Below, piece after piece: positions 34,383-43,037 of a DNA stretch of 64,000 nucleotides. The stretch spans positions 62,001-126,000 of the forward strand of contig JAQWRY010000064.1 in assembly GCA_029243485.1 (NCBI GenBank). Reading direction: 5' to 3'. Under the pieces are notes generated by a model that saw only the letters and a list, made by a program, of their open reading frames with translations, was not told where the DNA came from and ran no database searches. The stretch comes from Candidatus Binatia bacterium. GTDB taxonomy: Bacteria > Desulfobacterota > Binatia > UBA12015. Position 1 is the first letter of the stretch, and every line of letters starts with the position of its first letter. The translations under genes and the position numbers were made by a program.

Positions 34383-35600
34383 ATGGCACCGGAGACGACC
34401 TCAGCCGCGGAGGACCTCGATGCGTTTCGTGCCGAGGTGCGGACGTGGATGGAGCAGAACCGTCCGCCCCAACCGGGTTTCGTGCTTCCGCAGACGATGC
34501 TCTTCGTCACGACGGAGGAGCAGTTCACATACCTGCGCGATTGGCAGGCGAAGGTCTACGCCGCGGGCTTCGTCGGGGTCGAGTGGCCGTCCGAGTACGG
34601 AGGCGGAGGGCGGGCGCGCGGACATCAGCGTGTCGTCGACCAGGAGATGGCCCGCGCCGGCGTGCCGTTTCTGATCAACCTGGTCGGGCTCGCGTGGGCC
34701 GGCCCCGTGATTCTCGCCTACGGGACGGAGGCGCAGAAGAAACGCTTCATCGCGAAGATCCTGCGCGCCGACGAGATTTGGTGCCAGGGTTTCAGCGAGC
34801 CGTCCGCGGGCAGCGATCTCGCGTCGCTGCAGACGCGCGCGGTGCGAAACGGTGATCAGTGGAACGTGAACGGCCACAAGGTGTGGACGTCGCTCGGCCG
34901 CTTCGCCGACCAGATGATCCTGCTCGCGCGAACCGACCCCGGTGCGCAGAAGCATGCGGGCATTTCCTTCTTCCTCTCGCCGATGAAGACCGACGGAGTC
35001 GAGGTGGCGCCGCTCACGAAGATCACGGGTGAGGGCGGCTTCAATCAGATCTTCTTCGCCGACGCGAAGTTCCCCGCGGATCGTCTCCTCGGGCAGGAAG
35101 GGCAGGGCTGGGAGATCGCTCTGGCCACGCTCAACTTCGAGCGGGGTGCCGCCGAGGGCGCGGCGGGTGGAGGCAACAGCTCGAATTTCGACGTGGCTCG
35201 GACGATCGAGCTGGCGCGCCGGACGCAGCGATACGGCCGCCCGGCGACCCACGATCCGAGTGTGCGGGATCGTCTGGCTCGCTTCGCGATCGAGGCGGTG
35301 GCCATCCGGTTCGACCGTGTGCGGACGCGCATTCCAGGGCTGGTCGCGGACCGGCCCCTCGCGCTCCCGCTCATGGGAAAGGTCGTCGGGAGCGAGCATG
35401 CGCAGCGTCTCGCGGATTTCGGTTGCGAGCTGCAGGGCTATGCGGGGACCCTCACAAAGGGGGATCGGCATGCGATTGACGAGGGCGAATGGCAGCGCGC
35501 CTATTTGAATAGCTACGGCCTCACGATCGCGGGCGGGACGTCGGAGATCGTACGAAACATCCTCGGAGAGAAGGTCCTCGGCCTTCCCAAAACGAAATGA
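34383..35600 (+). CDS. Acyl-CoA dehydrogenase, first subunit of second pair
   Basis: A 405-residue FAD-dependent dehydrogenase. WCQGFSEPSAGSDLASLQTR (about residues 133-152) and NGHKVWTSLGRFADQ mark the flavin site; LTIAGGTSEIVRNILGEKVL near the C-terminus completes it. The ATG at 34383 lies four bases past the DUF2855 stop; the frame is open upstream but unneeded. Its stop overlaps the next gene by ATGA. Together they repeat the two-subunit arrangement at 21407-23670 on the opposite strand. Confidence 0.93.
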   Translation: MAPETTSAAEDLDAFRAEVRTWMEQNRPPQPGFVLPQTMLFVTTEEQFTYLRDWQAKVYAAGFVGVEWPSEYGGGGRARGHQRVVDQEMARAGVPFLINLVGLAWAGPVILAYGTEAQKKRFIAKILRADEIWCQGFSEPSAGSDLASLQTRAVRNGDQWNVNGHKVWTSLGRFADQMILLARTDPGAQKHAGISFFLSPMKTDGVEVAPLTKITGEGGFNQIFFADAKFPADRLLGQEGQGWEIALATLNFERGAAEGAAGGGNSSNFDVARTIELARRTQRYGRPATHDPSVRDRLARFAIEAVAIRFDRVRTRIPGLVADRPLALPLMGKVVGSEHAQRLADFGCELQGYAGTLTKGDRHAIDEGEWQRAYLNSYGLTIAGGTSEIVRNILGEKVLGLPKTK

Positions 35601-36745
35601 GCGCTCTCGAATCGATTTCGACACGCCTCGTGTACACCGAGGACCAGGCGCTCCTGCGCGACGAAGCCCGGCGTCTGCTGGCGGCGCGCGTTTCGATCGA
35701 AGCGGTGCGTGCGCTGCTCGACGACGACGGCGGGGACGATCCGGCGCTCTGGGCGGAGCTCGGCCGTATGGGTTGGCTCGGCCTGCTCACCGAGGCGGAG
35801 TACGGAGGCGCCGGTCTAGGCGCGGTGGAACTCTCTATCCTCGCCGAGGAGGCAGGCCGCACCCTGCTCCCCACGCCGATCCTTGCTCACTTGCTCGCGA
35901 CGGCGGTGCTCGCACGCGGCGGCTCGACCTCCCAGCGGGCAGAGTGGCTTCCGCGTCTGGCCACGGGGGAATTGCGTGCCACGTGGGCTCACGTGGAAGC
36001 GAATGGCGCGTGGCGTGTTGCCGACACTTCGGTTGCCTCCGCCGGTGGGCGGCTCCACGGTACGAAGGCTTTCGTCTGGGCCGGCAACACCGCGGACGTG
36101 TTCCTCGTCCCCGTGCAGGTCGACGAAGAAGTTCGAATCGCGCTCGTTCCGAGCAACGCGGCCGGGGTGCGCGTCGAATCCGAGCAGACGCTGGATCGAA
36201 CGAGGCGACAAGGCCGCCTCGTGTTGGTGGACGCCGAGCCGGTCGGACTCCTCGAGCGCCCTGCGGCGGAGGTGGAGCAGGACTTCTTGCCGCTCGCGTG
36301 GACGGCGATCGCAGCGGAGTCGGTCGGCGGTGCGGCGGCCGCGCTCGACAGGACGGCGGCCTACGCCGCCACGCGCGAGCAGTTCGGCAAGGCCATCGGG
36401 AGCTTTCAGGCGATCAAGCATCCTCTGGTGAACGTTCTGATCGATACGGAACAAGCACGCTCGCTCGTGTACGCGGCGGCGTGCGCAATCGATCAATCGA
36501 ACGACGATGCCGTCCTGCTCGCACGGATGGCGAAGGCGCGGTCGAGCGATGCGTACGGGTTCGCCACGTCGCGGGCGATCCAATTCCACGGCGGATTCGG
36601 CTTCACAGAAGAATGCGACGCACACCTCTTCCGCCGTCGCGCGCTCGCCTCGCGTCCCGCGCTCGGCGACCCGGACCATCACCGAGCCGCGATCGCCGAC
36701 CTGGTCCTCGGACCGTCGGCCGCCGGGGCGACGGCGCTGGACTAG
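35597..36745 (+). CDS. Acyl-CoA dehydrogenase, second subunit of second pair
   Basis: A 382-residue acyl-CoA dehydrogenase-fold protein: LLRDEARRLLAARVSIEAVR at the start, MGWLGLLTEAEYGGAGLGAV near 57-76, AATREQFGKAIGSFQAIKHP near 258-277 and IQFHGGFGFTEECDAHLFRR near 328-347. Like the shorter member of the other pair it ends without the G-T-x-E-I-x-R-N-I segment, which the partner supplies. Probably a heteromeric enzyme for bulky or branched acyl-CoA. The stop codon lies inside a hairpin shared with the convergent selenoprotein gene. Confidence 0.9.
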   Translation: MSALESISTRLVYTEDQALLRDEARRLLAARVSIEAVRALLDDDGGDDPALWAELGRMGWLGLLTEAEYGGAGLGAVELSILAEEAGRTLLPTPILAHLLATAVLARGGSTSQRAEWLPRLATGELRATWAHVEANGAWRVADTSVASAGGRLHGTKAFVWAGNTADVFLVPVQVDEEVRIALVPSNAAGVRVESEQTLDRTRRQGRLVLVDAEPVGLLERPAAEVEQDFLPLAWTAIAAESVGGAAAALDRTAAYAATREQFGKAIGSFQAIKHPLVNVLIDTEQARSLVYAAACAIDQSNDDAVLLARMAKARSSDAYGFATSRAIQFHGGFGFTEECDAHLFRRRALASRPALGDPDHHRAAIADLVLGPSAAGATALD

Positions 36746-36770
36746 GAGCCCTCTTGGGTCAGGCTCCTAG
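36742..36770. terminator. Bidirectional hairpin containing both convergent stop codons
   Basis: CTAGGAGCC (36742-36750) pairs perfectly with GGCTCCTAG (36762-36770) around an 11-base loop. The TAG of the acyl-CoA dehydrogenase (36743-36745) is in one arm and the TAG of the selenoprotein (36767-36769, minus strand) is in the other. It probably ends both transcripts; no T-run is present. Confidence 0.6.
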
Positions 36771-37288
36771 GCGACGAGCCCGGCGACGATCTTCACGACG
36801 GCCTCATCGGCCAAGGCGCGCATCTCGTCGTCGGTTCGGTCCTGGATGGGGTGCGGCAGAAAGACGGCCGCCGGGTCCGCACCCAGCGCCTTTGCCTGCG
36901 CGGCCCCGGCGTCCTCGAACTGAACCGTTGCCAGGTACACCCCGGGGATGCCGCGTCCTTCCAGATCTACGATGTCGTGCACACTGCACGACGTACAGCT
37001 TCCTCAATCGGCGAGGGCTTCGACGACCGCCTCGCACTGGACGGTGATCTGCTGCCGAAGATCCTCGGGCGCGGGCTTGGTGAACGTAGGCTTCCGGAAT
37101 CGTTCGACTGTGGCGCCGCGCTCCTGCAGTCGAATCTGCAGTTGGTCGAGGAAGATGTCCCCGCGCGCCTTCGAGATGTCCAGCAGCCCGATCTTCTTCC
37201 CTTCGAGGGTATCGAGCCGGGGAAGGCGCACGCGGGTGGCGAGGTTTCGCTCGCTGGTCGGATCGAGGACGATGCGTCGTCGGTTCAT
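36767..37288 (-). CDS. UGSC-motif selenoprotein with in-frame TGA (selenocysteine 95)
   Basis: Read through the TGA at 37004-37006, the frame gives 173 residues. Around the codon the sequence is EALAD-U-GSCTSC-SVHD, so Sec95 is in the U-G-S-C motif that names this family, with Cys98 and Cys101 nearby. The N-terminal 94 residues (LEGKKIGLLDISKARGDIFL, VQCEAVVEALAD) and the C-terminal 78 (IVDLEGRGIPGVYLATVQFE, VFLPHPIQ) both continue the family pattern, so the TGA is not a true end. A SECIS-like hairpin follows 11 bases after TGA. ATG overlaps the upstream thioredoxin-domain gene stop (ATGA). Likely a redox or selenol-based enzyme of unknown substrate. Cys homologues exist. Confidence 0.88.
36974..36992 (-). 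promoter_or_regulatory. Bacterial SECIS-like hairpin after the Sec TGA
   Basis: On the minus strand, 11 bases after the TGA, GTCGTGCA-GTG-TGCACGAC forms an 8-bp perfect stem with a G-U-G loop. The bacterial SelB-binding element of E. coli fdhF has the same 11-base spacing and needs a G in the apical loop; both features are present. The hairpin lies within the coding sequence, as is normal for bacterial SECIS. Confidence 0.8.
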
Positions 37289-38739
37289 GGTCGAATCTCC
37301 CTTGTGACGGGCTCGCTGCCCTCAGTTCCGGTGAGCCAGCCGTTCAGGATGACGGAAAAGAGGCCGGCGCCACCGCCGGCATGAACGATGTGGAGCGCGT
37401 CGGGTTTGAACTTCGGAAGCTGGGCATCCTTCATCTCGGGTGGGAGAGAGATGCCCTCGGTGATGCCGCCCGCGTCGCGCATGAGGTCGGCGCCCGTGAA
37501 CCGGAGGATCTCGTGGAGCCGCTCCTTCAGCTTCGCCTTCGACCACCCGCCCTCTCGGAACACGCGAGCGTGCTCCGGGCCGATGACCAACATCGCGCCG
37601 AAGCCGATGATGAGCTTTGGATGATGCACGGCGCGCAGACAGCCGGCGAGCGATCGCGCGAGTGACTCGGGCTCGCGCGAGAGCTGGTCCACTATGTTGT
37701 GGGGGCTTTCGGCGGCGAACACAGTCACAGTGTTGGTGCCTGTCTCGAAGCCGAAGTCTGCCGCCAGAGGCTCCCAGGGCGATCCTTCCTCGTCCTCGGG
37801 GAAGCACAGTCCGAGCTTGCCGGGATTGCCGTACGTCGCCCGATCGATCTCGCCGGGGCGACCGCCGCCGACGTTTCGGATGACGAGCTGCAGGGCGCGT
37901 CCGATAGTGGCGTTGGCACGGTTTCCTTGGCCGAGCACGTTGATGCCCGCGTTCATGCCGAGTGCCTTGCGGATCGGTCCGTTCACGATCAACGTCGGGC
38001 CGACGCCCATCGTCGTTGCGAGGACGCCGTGGATGTTGAACCGGTCGGTGCACGTCGCTTCGACGGCGGCGAGGACGACCGGCAGGTACTCCGGTTTGCA
38101 CCCGGCCAGCACCGCGTTGATGGCGACCTTCTCGACGGTGCACTCTACGAGGTCGGGTGCGACCGTTGCGACGACCTCGCCGGGAACGCGTGTCGTGCCT
38201 TCGAGCATCGCGAGCACACGACGCTCGGTCGGCGGCACGACGGGAAGCCCATCGGTCCAGCCGCGGTCGAAGAGGGCTTCCATCTCGTCTTCGAGGGAGG
38301 CGATCTCGACGCGCCGGGCGCCGAGAGTGTGCCCCTCGAACCGGACGCGGAGCTCGGCTTCGTTCTCGGGCTCGACCGAGAGAGAGCCGCATCCGGGGCG
38401 GAACGGGGGCAACGCCGAACCGAGATCCGTGAGGCCGGTCAGTGCCTCCCAGTCGCCTCGATGCCAGCCGACGGCGCGGGCTTTCTCCGTGCCCGATTCG
38501 ATCCGCAGTAGCGTCGGGACGGTTTCTACGGCGTGCTGGTAGGAGAGCCCGAGGTCGGTATCGTCTCGCGATTCCAGGCCTTCGGGAAAGCTCGGATCAT
38601 CCTGTGTGAAGATCGTGAGGTCCTGGCCCGCAGCGAGTTGCTGCAGCACGGGAACGATGAGCTCGCACGTCGGGCAATCTCGCTTCACGAACGCGACGAG
38701 CCCGGAGGGCAATTCGCTTCTCGTTTCCGCGTTATCCAC
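37285..38739 (-). CDS. Thioredoxin-domain protein of the UGSC-associated type
   Basis: A 484-residue protein. Residues about 10-100 are a thioredoxin-like domain with the redox pair in RDCPTCELIVPVL (CPTC) and a cis-Pro region ETVPTLLRI. Residues about 150-480 are a large conserved domain beginning RGWTDGLPVVPPTERRV, with VNGPIRKALGMNAGINVLGQ and VIGPEHARVFREGGWSKAKL; this domain is recurrent next to UGSC selenoproteins as I recall, without assigned function. GTG start, ten bases after the glycosyltransferase stop. Its overlap with the selenoprotein gene and its CPTC motif suggest it is the electron donor or partner of the Sec protein. Confidence 0.82.
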   Translation of the reverse strand: MDNAETRSELPSGLVAFVKRDCPTCELIVPVLQQLAAGQDLTIFTQDDPSFPEGLESRDDTDLGLSYQHAVETVPTLLRIESGTEKARAVGWHRGDWEALTGLTDLGSALPPFRPGCGSLSVEPENEAELRVRFEGHTLGARRVEIASLEDEMEALFDRGWTDGLPVVPPTERRVLAMLEGTTRVPGEVVATVAPDLVECTVEKVAINAVLAGCKPEYLPVVLAAVEATCTDRFNIHGVLATTMGVGPTLIVNGPIRKALGMNAGINVLGQGNRANATIGRALQLVIRNVGGGRPGEIDRATYGNPGKLGLCFPEDEEGSPWEPLAADFGFETGTNTVTVFAAESPHNIVDQLSREPESLARSLAGCLRAVHHPKLIIGFGAMLVIGPEHARVFREGGWSKAKLKERLHEILRFTGADLMRDAGGITEGISLPPEMKDAQLPKFKPDALHIVHAGGGAGLFSVILNGWLTGTEGSEPVTREIRP

Positions 38740-38749
38740 GACTTCCCGT

Positions 38750-40477
38750 CTAGCTGCCCGTGCGACGCAGGGGCAAGCGTGGAGCGCGCGCGTGATTCCA
38801 GACGAAGCAGATGTCCTTCCGCTCGGGCTCGGCGAGCATCGAAATACCCGGGGTGGCTTCGAGGCGTACGCGGTGCTCCGCGTATCGGTGGCACCGGACG
38901 AACGCGGCTATGGGATCGTTGCCTTCGAGCAGGGTGGCGACGGGCGCGAACGTCTCGAACGTCTCGGCGCGTCGCTCGAGGTAGTAGTTGATGAGCGGAA
39001 GGCGATTGATCTCGTGAAAGGTCGTGACGAGGTGGCGATTGGCGGCGAGTGGTTGAACGTCGTCGAAGTAGGGGCCGTAGGACTTGTCGACGTCGACGGC
39101 GGGAATCGCAATCGCGAGACCGAGTGTCGCGGCCACGACCGCGCTCGCCCCGAAGTCGAAACACCAGCGTGCGTTCGGTGCGTCCTGGCGAAGCCGGCTC
39201 CAGAGCCACCACGCGGTGAGCGCGGCGGGTGGCGCGAAAACGAGGGTCGTGGCGCTGCCGAAGAGGATCGCGAGCACGATCGGAAAGACGGCGATCAACA
39301 CGAGCGCGACGAGCACGTTGGCGAGCACGAGGACACGCTCCCACGCTTCGAGCGGCCGACCCCGGATGAGGCTCGCGACCAGACGGCCGATGATCAGCAC
39401 GTCGAAGAACAGGATGGGGACCATGTAGTCTGTGGACTTCGCGCTCGAGAGAGTCAGAACGATCGGCATGGTTAGGACGCCCACGAGGAGGAAGCGCTCG
39501 AAGTCTCCGTGGGCGCGCCGGGTTCGGAACAGATCCACGAGGGCGACAAGGAAGATCGCCGTCCACGGAAGCGGGTAGGCAAACAATCTCGGGACGTAGA
39601 AGAGAGCGGGTTCCTTCTCGGCGATCATTGCGTCGGACATCGTGGTCGTGAACTGGAGCGCATACTCCTCGTCCATCGGGAGGAAGCGCCCGAGGGTGTT
39701 GTCGTAGAAGATGATTCGCAGAGGTTCCGTGCCCCCTTCGAGGTAGACCGCCACGATCCACGGGGTGAGGAGGACGACGAGGGCGACCGCGGTGATTATG
39801 CCGAGGGTGGCCAGTCGGCGCGGCTGCCGGGCCAATAACAGGAAGACCACCACGGGCGGAAGAACGAGCAGGAACGTGAAGACGTTCTTCGCGTAGAACG
39901 ACGCGGCGAGCGTGATGCAGAACGCGAGGTCCCACGGCTGCCGTCGGTCCGGCGTGCTTCCCTGAGTCCGATGGAGGCTGCGCGTAAAGAGTGCGAAGCA
40001 CAGGAACGTAAAGAAGGTCGCGGAGATGTCCGAGGACGCGCGGTGCGCGGTATCCCAAAGCATCACCGATGCCGCGGCGGCGAGCGTCGTGATGCAAGCG
40101 ACCTCCGTGCCCCAGGTGCGTCGGGAGGTCCAAAAGACGAACCCTAGGCATCCGAGGCCGAGGAGCGCCGCCGGTAGCCGCAGCGTTCCCGCGTCGAGTC
40201 CTCCGAGGGAGCCCGCGCTGGCCCAGGCCAGCCAATAGTAGAAAGGCGGCTTCTCGACCCAGGCGTCGTGGTTGACGAACGGGACGGCGAGGTTCCCGGT
40301 GTCGACCATGTTCCAGACGACGCCCGCGATCGTGGGCTCGACCGGCGCCCAGATCTCGTGGTCGAACACGCCGACACCTACGTAGAGTCCGAGCACGAGT
40401 ACCGCGGTGAGCCCGACTGCGGCTCTCGGCCACGAGCGTGGGCTCAATGGAGGCCGCGGCTCGTGAGCGACGTCCAT
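38750..40477 (-). CDS. GT39-family integral membrane glycosyltransferase (ArnT/PMT-like)
   Basis: A 575-residue multispanning membrane protein, about 11-12 predicted helices. FDHEIWAPVEPTIAGVVWNM near residues 38-57 is the GT39 first-loop motif with the catalytic acidic residues (D-H-E), followed by VEKPPFYYWLAWASAG, the conserved KPP-Y/FYW segment. It would transfer a sugar from a polyprenyl-phosphate donor to a lipid or protein on the outer face of the inner membrane. ATG at 40477 is chosen since longer forms run into the TerB-like gene; SD is weak. Confidence 0.88.
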   Translation of the reverse strand: MDVAHEPRPPLSPRSWPRAAVGLTAVLVLGLYVGVGVFDHEIWAPVEPTIAGVVWNMVDTGNLAVPFVNHDAWVEKPPFYYWLAWASAGSLGGLDAGTLRLPAALLGLGCLGFVFWTSRRTWGTEVACITTLAAAASVMLWDTAHRASSDISATFFTFLCFALFTRSLHRTQGSTPDRRQPWDLAFCITLAASFYAKNVFTFLLVLPPVVVFLLLARQPRRLATLGIITAVALVVLLTPWIVAVYLEGGTEPLRIIFYDNTLGRFLPMDEEYALQFTTTMSDAMIAEKEPALFYVPRLFAYPLPWTAIFLVALVDLFRTRRAHGDFERFLLVGVLTMPIVLTLSSAKSTDYMVPILFFDVLIIGRLVASLIRGRPLEAWERVLVLANVLVALVLIAVFPIVLAILFGSATTLVFAPPAALTAWWLWSRLRQDAPNARWCFDFGASAVVAATLGLAIAIPAVDVDKSYGPYFDDVQPLAANRHLVTTFHEINRLPLINYYLERRAETFETFAPVATLLEGNDPIAAFVRCHRYAEHRVRLEATPGISMLAEPERKDICFVWNHARAPRLPLRRTGS

Positions 40478-40488
40478 AGGGTCGCTCG

Positions 40489-41013
40489 TCAGGACGGGAG
40501 GTTGCGCAGAATCGAGAGCTTGTCCCGGTACTTCGCGCGGACGTCCATCATGCGTGCATGTTGGATCATCAGCGCGGAGCCGATCTGCTTGATCTCCTCG
40601 TCCTCGGCATTCGACACGGTTCCGTCCGCGGCGGCGACTTCGTACATGCAGTCGAGGAGGACTTCCTTTTCCTGTGGCGTCGCGCGGTCGTTGCACGTCC
40701 GAGTGAGGAGGTAGTCCTCCACTCCGGCCAATGCCTCGGTGGCGTTTCGCGCGATGTGCGCGACGAGTTCTGCGTCCTTGTCTTCGAGGCCCGCGGTCTT
40801 CCGAAGGCAGTCCTTCATCGCGCGCTCTTCCTCCTCGGAGATCTCGAGGTCGCCGAAGGCCGCTCGCGCGAGCAAGCCAGCGAACGCGGCGAGGTATTCG
40901 ACGCGTTCCTCGCCGAGCCGCGAGAGTTCGGCGTGGATGCGGTCGTGCACCTCGCCTTTCTTGGTAGGAGGGCCGTCGCCCTGGAACCCGATTTTTCTGA
41001 GAAGGCTGACCAT
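40489..41013 (-). CDS. TerB-like protein
   Basis: A 174-residue all-helical protein. The TerB pattern appears as FAGLLARAAFGDLEISEEEE near residues 44-63 and CMYEVAAADGTVSNAEDEEI near 122-141: two A-x-x-D-G/E-x-I/V-x-x-x-E metal-binding half-sites. TerB-type domains bind divalent metals and are often found in membrane-stress systems; a direct tellurite function need not apply. Eleven bases separate it from the GT39 gene and 45 from the vWA gene, so it sits inside one transcription run. Confidence 0.8.
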   Translation of the reverse strand: MVSLLRKIGFQGDGPPTKKGEVHDRIHAELSRLGEERVEYLAAFAGLLARAAFGDLEISEEEERAMKDCLRKTAGLEDKDAELVAHIARNATEALAGVEDYLLTRTCNDRATPQEKEVLLDCMYEVAAADGTVSNAEDEEIKQIGSALMIQHARMMDVRAKYRDKLSILRNLPS

Positions 41014-41058
41014 CCGAGAAGAGCTACAGGATCTGCGGAGTGTTCGGAAGTCGAGCGG

Positions 41059-42759
41059 TCAGAGGTCGATCTCGACCAGGGCGCCCGCCGGCAGGTCGAA
41101 CGACTCCACCAACGTGAACTTCTCGGTCTGGTGTTCCTTTTGGTGGTAGTTCACGCGGTACTTGCCCGGCTTGAGGGGCATCGGCTCCCAGCGGCCGCCT
41201 TGCGTGACCATCCGGATCTCTTTCCCGTCCTCGTCGAGCTCAATGTATTCGATGCGGTAGGGAGGCGCGAGATCCGGACTCGGCACGATTTTCACGCCGG
41301 TGTTGATCGTCGGCTCGTTCAACTGGCCCTCCGAGATCTCGACCAGGCCCAGGTCCGACTCGGACGAGCCGTGTTCGCTCCGCCGGTACACGAGTCGGTA
41401 TTGGCCGGGGCCGACCAGCTGGCGCGCGATCTTCTTACCGAACCGCGCGATCCACTTCCCGGACTCGGGGTCCTGGAGTCCCCAATAGTAGGTGTCCTCG
41501 TGGACCCAATCGGCTCGTGCGGGCTGGATCGAAGTGGCGATCTCAACCTGGTTGGTCACGTCCGGGTCGACCTTGATGTTGCCGAGACGCGTCTCCTGTG
41601 CGCCGTGTTCCACCTGGCGCCAGATCAAATCCCATTCGCCCGGCGGCACCAGCTGCGGCACCAGAGAACGGAAGCGCGCGACGATTTCGTCGGTGTCCGG
41701 ATCGCGGAGCATCCAATAATACGGATCGTCGACCCACGTCGGCACGTTGAGACGAATTGCTGTCCTAAGAGGCACCTCGACGACCTCGCCGGGGGCCACG
41801 GTCATGACTTCTCCGAGCAGGACCTCGCCGGCGCCGTGTTCCCGCTCGCGCCAGACGAGTTGGTAAGTGCCGGGAGGGACGATCTGTTCGGAGAGATCGT
41901 GCGCCTTGAACTTCTCTTCACCGGTCTCCGCGTCGACGAGCTTCCAGTAGTAGGGGCGCTTGACCCATTCGTCGTGTGCGAAGCGAATCCGGCCCGGTCG
42001 AGCGGCCTTGATCTTGATCGACGTTGAGCCGCCGCTGGACTCCTGCACGATGCGCTTGGGGGACGCGGTCGGCTCGGGAGCCGGTTGGGGTGTGGCCATT
42101 GCGACTTGCGTCACGGCGCTCTCCTGGATGCGGGAGAGAGTGGACAGAAGCTCGTCCGCGTCGCTGGTCGACCAGTAGCTTCCGCCACCCGCCTCGGCGA
42201 CGCACGAGAGTTGCTCGCGCGTCGCATCGTCCACGGCGAAGCCGACGACGTGGAGAACGAACTTCGCGCCGCTTTCCTTGAGTGCCCGGGTGACGGCGCA
42301 GGGGTCGGAGTCGCATGTCTCGATGCCATCGCTCACGAGCACGATGGTCGTCTGCTCCTCGCGCTCCTTCACGCGCTCGGCGGCGCGCTTGATGCTCTCG
42401 GAGATCGGGGTTTTGCCGCGTGGTGTGATCTTCTTCACTGCACGTATCGCATCGGGACGGTCGAGTGGCCCGAGAGCCACGATCTCTTCGATGTCCGTGC
42501 AGTCGGCCTTGCGGCGATGGCCGTAGACGGACACGGCGGCGTGAAGCTCGTTTGGCGTGCCCTCGATGAGCTTGCCCATCACGTCCTTCGCGACCTGGAT
42601 CTTCATTTGGCCGTCGACGCGCCCCCACATCGAGCCGGATCCGTCGAGGATGTAGTAGAGCGCGGGCGCTTCGGCGCGCACGGGTGTCGGGGCGAGGGCG
42701 ATCGCTAGCGCAACGCCGATGGCGAGGGGCAAGTCGCGGGCATGTCGGGACCAGTTCAT
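41059..42759 (-). CDS. Exported von Willebrand factor A protein with tandem C-terminal beta repeats
   Basis: A 566-residue protein with a signal peptide (residues 1-29, cleavage after VRA). The vWA domain spans about 33-215 with a full MIDAS: D39-x-S41-x-S43 in ILDGSGSMWG, Thr in RGKTPISES and Asp in VSDGIETCDSD. After a Pro-rich linker, residues about 255-566 form roughly four repeats of 80-90 residues, each with a PYYW-like start and an L-V/R-x-x-E-H-G end. Periplasmic or surface adhesion-type role is inferred. GGAGG SD precedes the ATG. It leads the run TerB, GT39, thioredoxin protein, selenoprotein. Confidence 0.86.
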   Translation of the reverse strand: MNWSRHARDLPLAIGVALAIALAPTPVRAEAPALYYILDGSGSMWGRVDGQMKIQVAKDVMGKLIEGTPNELHAAVSVYGHRRKADCTDIEEIVALGPLDRPDAIRAVKKITPRGKTPISESIKRAAERVKEREEQTTIVLVSDGIETCDSDPCAVTRALKESGAKFVLHVVGFAVDDATREQLSCVAEAGGGSYWSTSDADELLSTLSRIQESAVTQVAMATPQPAPEPTASPKRIVQESSGGSTSIKIKAARPGRIRFAHDEWVKRPYYWKLVDAETGEEKFKAHDLSEQIVPPGTYQLVWREREHGAGEVLLGEVMTVAPGEVVEVPLRTAIRLNVPTWVDDPYYWMLRDPDTDEIVARFRSLVPQLVPPGEWDLIWRQVEHGAQETRLGNIKVDPDVTNQVEIATSIQPARADWVHEDTYYWGLQDPESGKWIARFGKKIARQLVGPGQYRLVYRRSEHGSSESDLGLVEISEGQLNEPTINTGVKIVPSPDLAPPYRIEYIELDEDGKEIRMVTQGGRWEPMPLKPGKYRVNYHQKEHQTEKFTLVESFDLPAGALVEIDL

Positions 42760-43037
42760 GGACGTATCCTCCGTTCCGTCTGGGAACTATCGACGGTCCC
42801 GCTTCCTCCCCTAAGCCCAATGCGGAACGCTGGTTTCGGAGGGTGGAACCGCCCCCGACCGAAAACCCGTCGAAAAACTCGTGGGCGCGGATCGTCGGGG
42901 GTGGCGTTGGCCGTTCGTCTTGATCTGCGGTTTTCCCCGGGGGCTCCTGCGGACTTTGGCCGGGCGCGGGAGTCGCTGTCGGGTCTGAGCGATCCTCGGC
43001 GAAGGCGGGTTTCTTGTCCCGGAGTGAGGCGTGCCGC
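42760..43037. other. Intergenic region between prfC and the vWA gene
   Basis: A 278-base stretch that must hold the promoter for the minus-strand vWA-to-selenoprotein run and the end of the prfC transcript. Base composition is like the coding neighbours. I see no convincing gene, hairpin or repeat in it. Confidence 0.5.
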
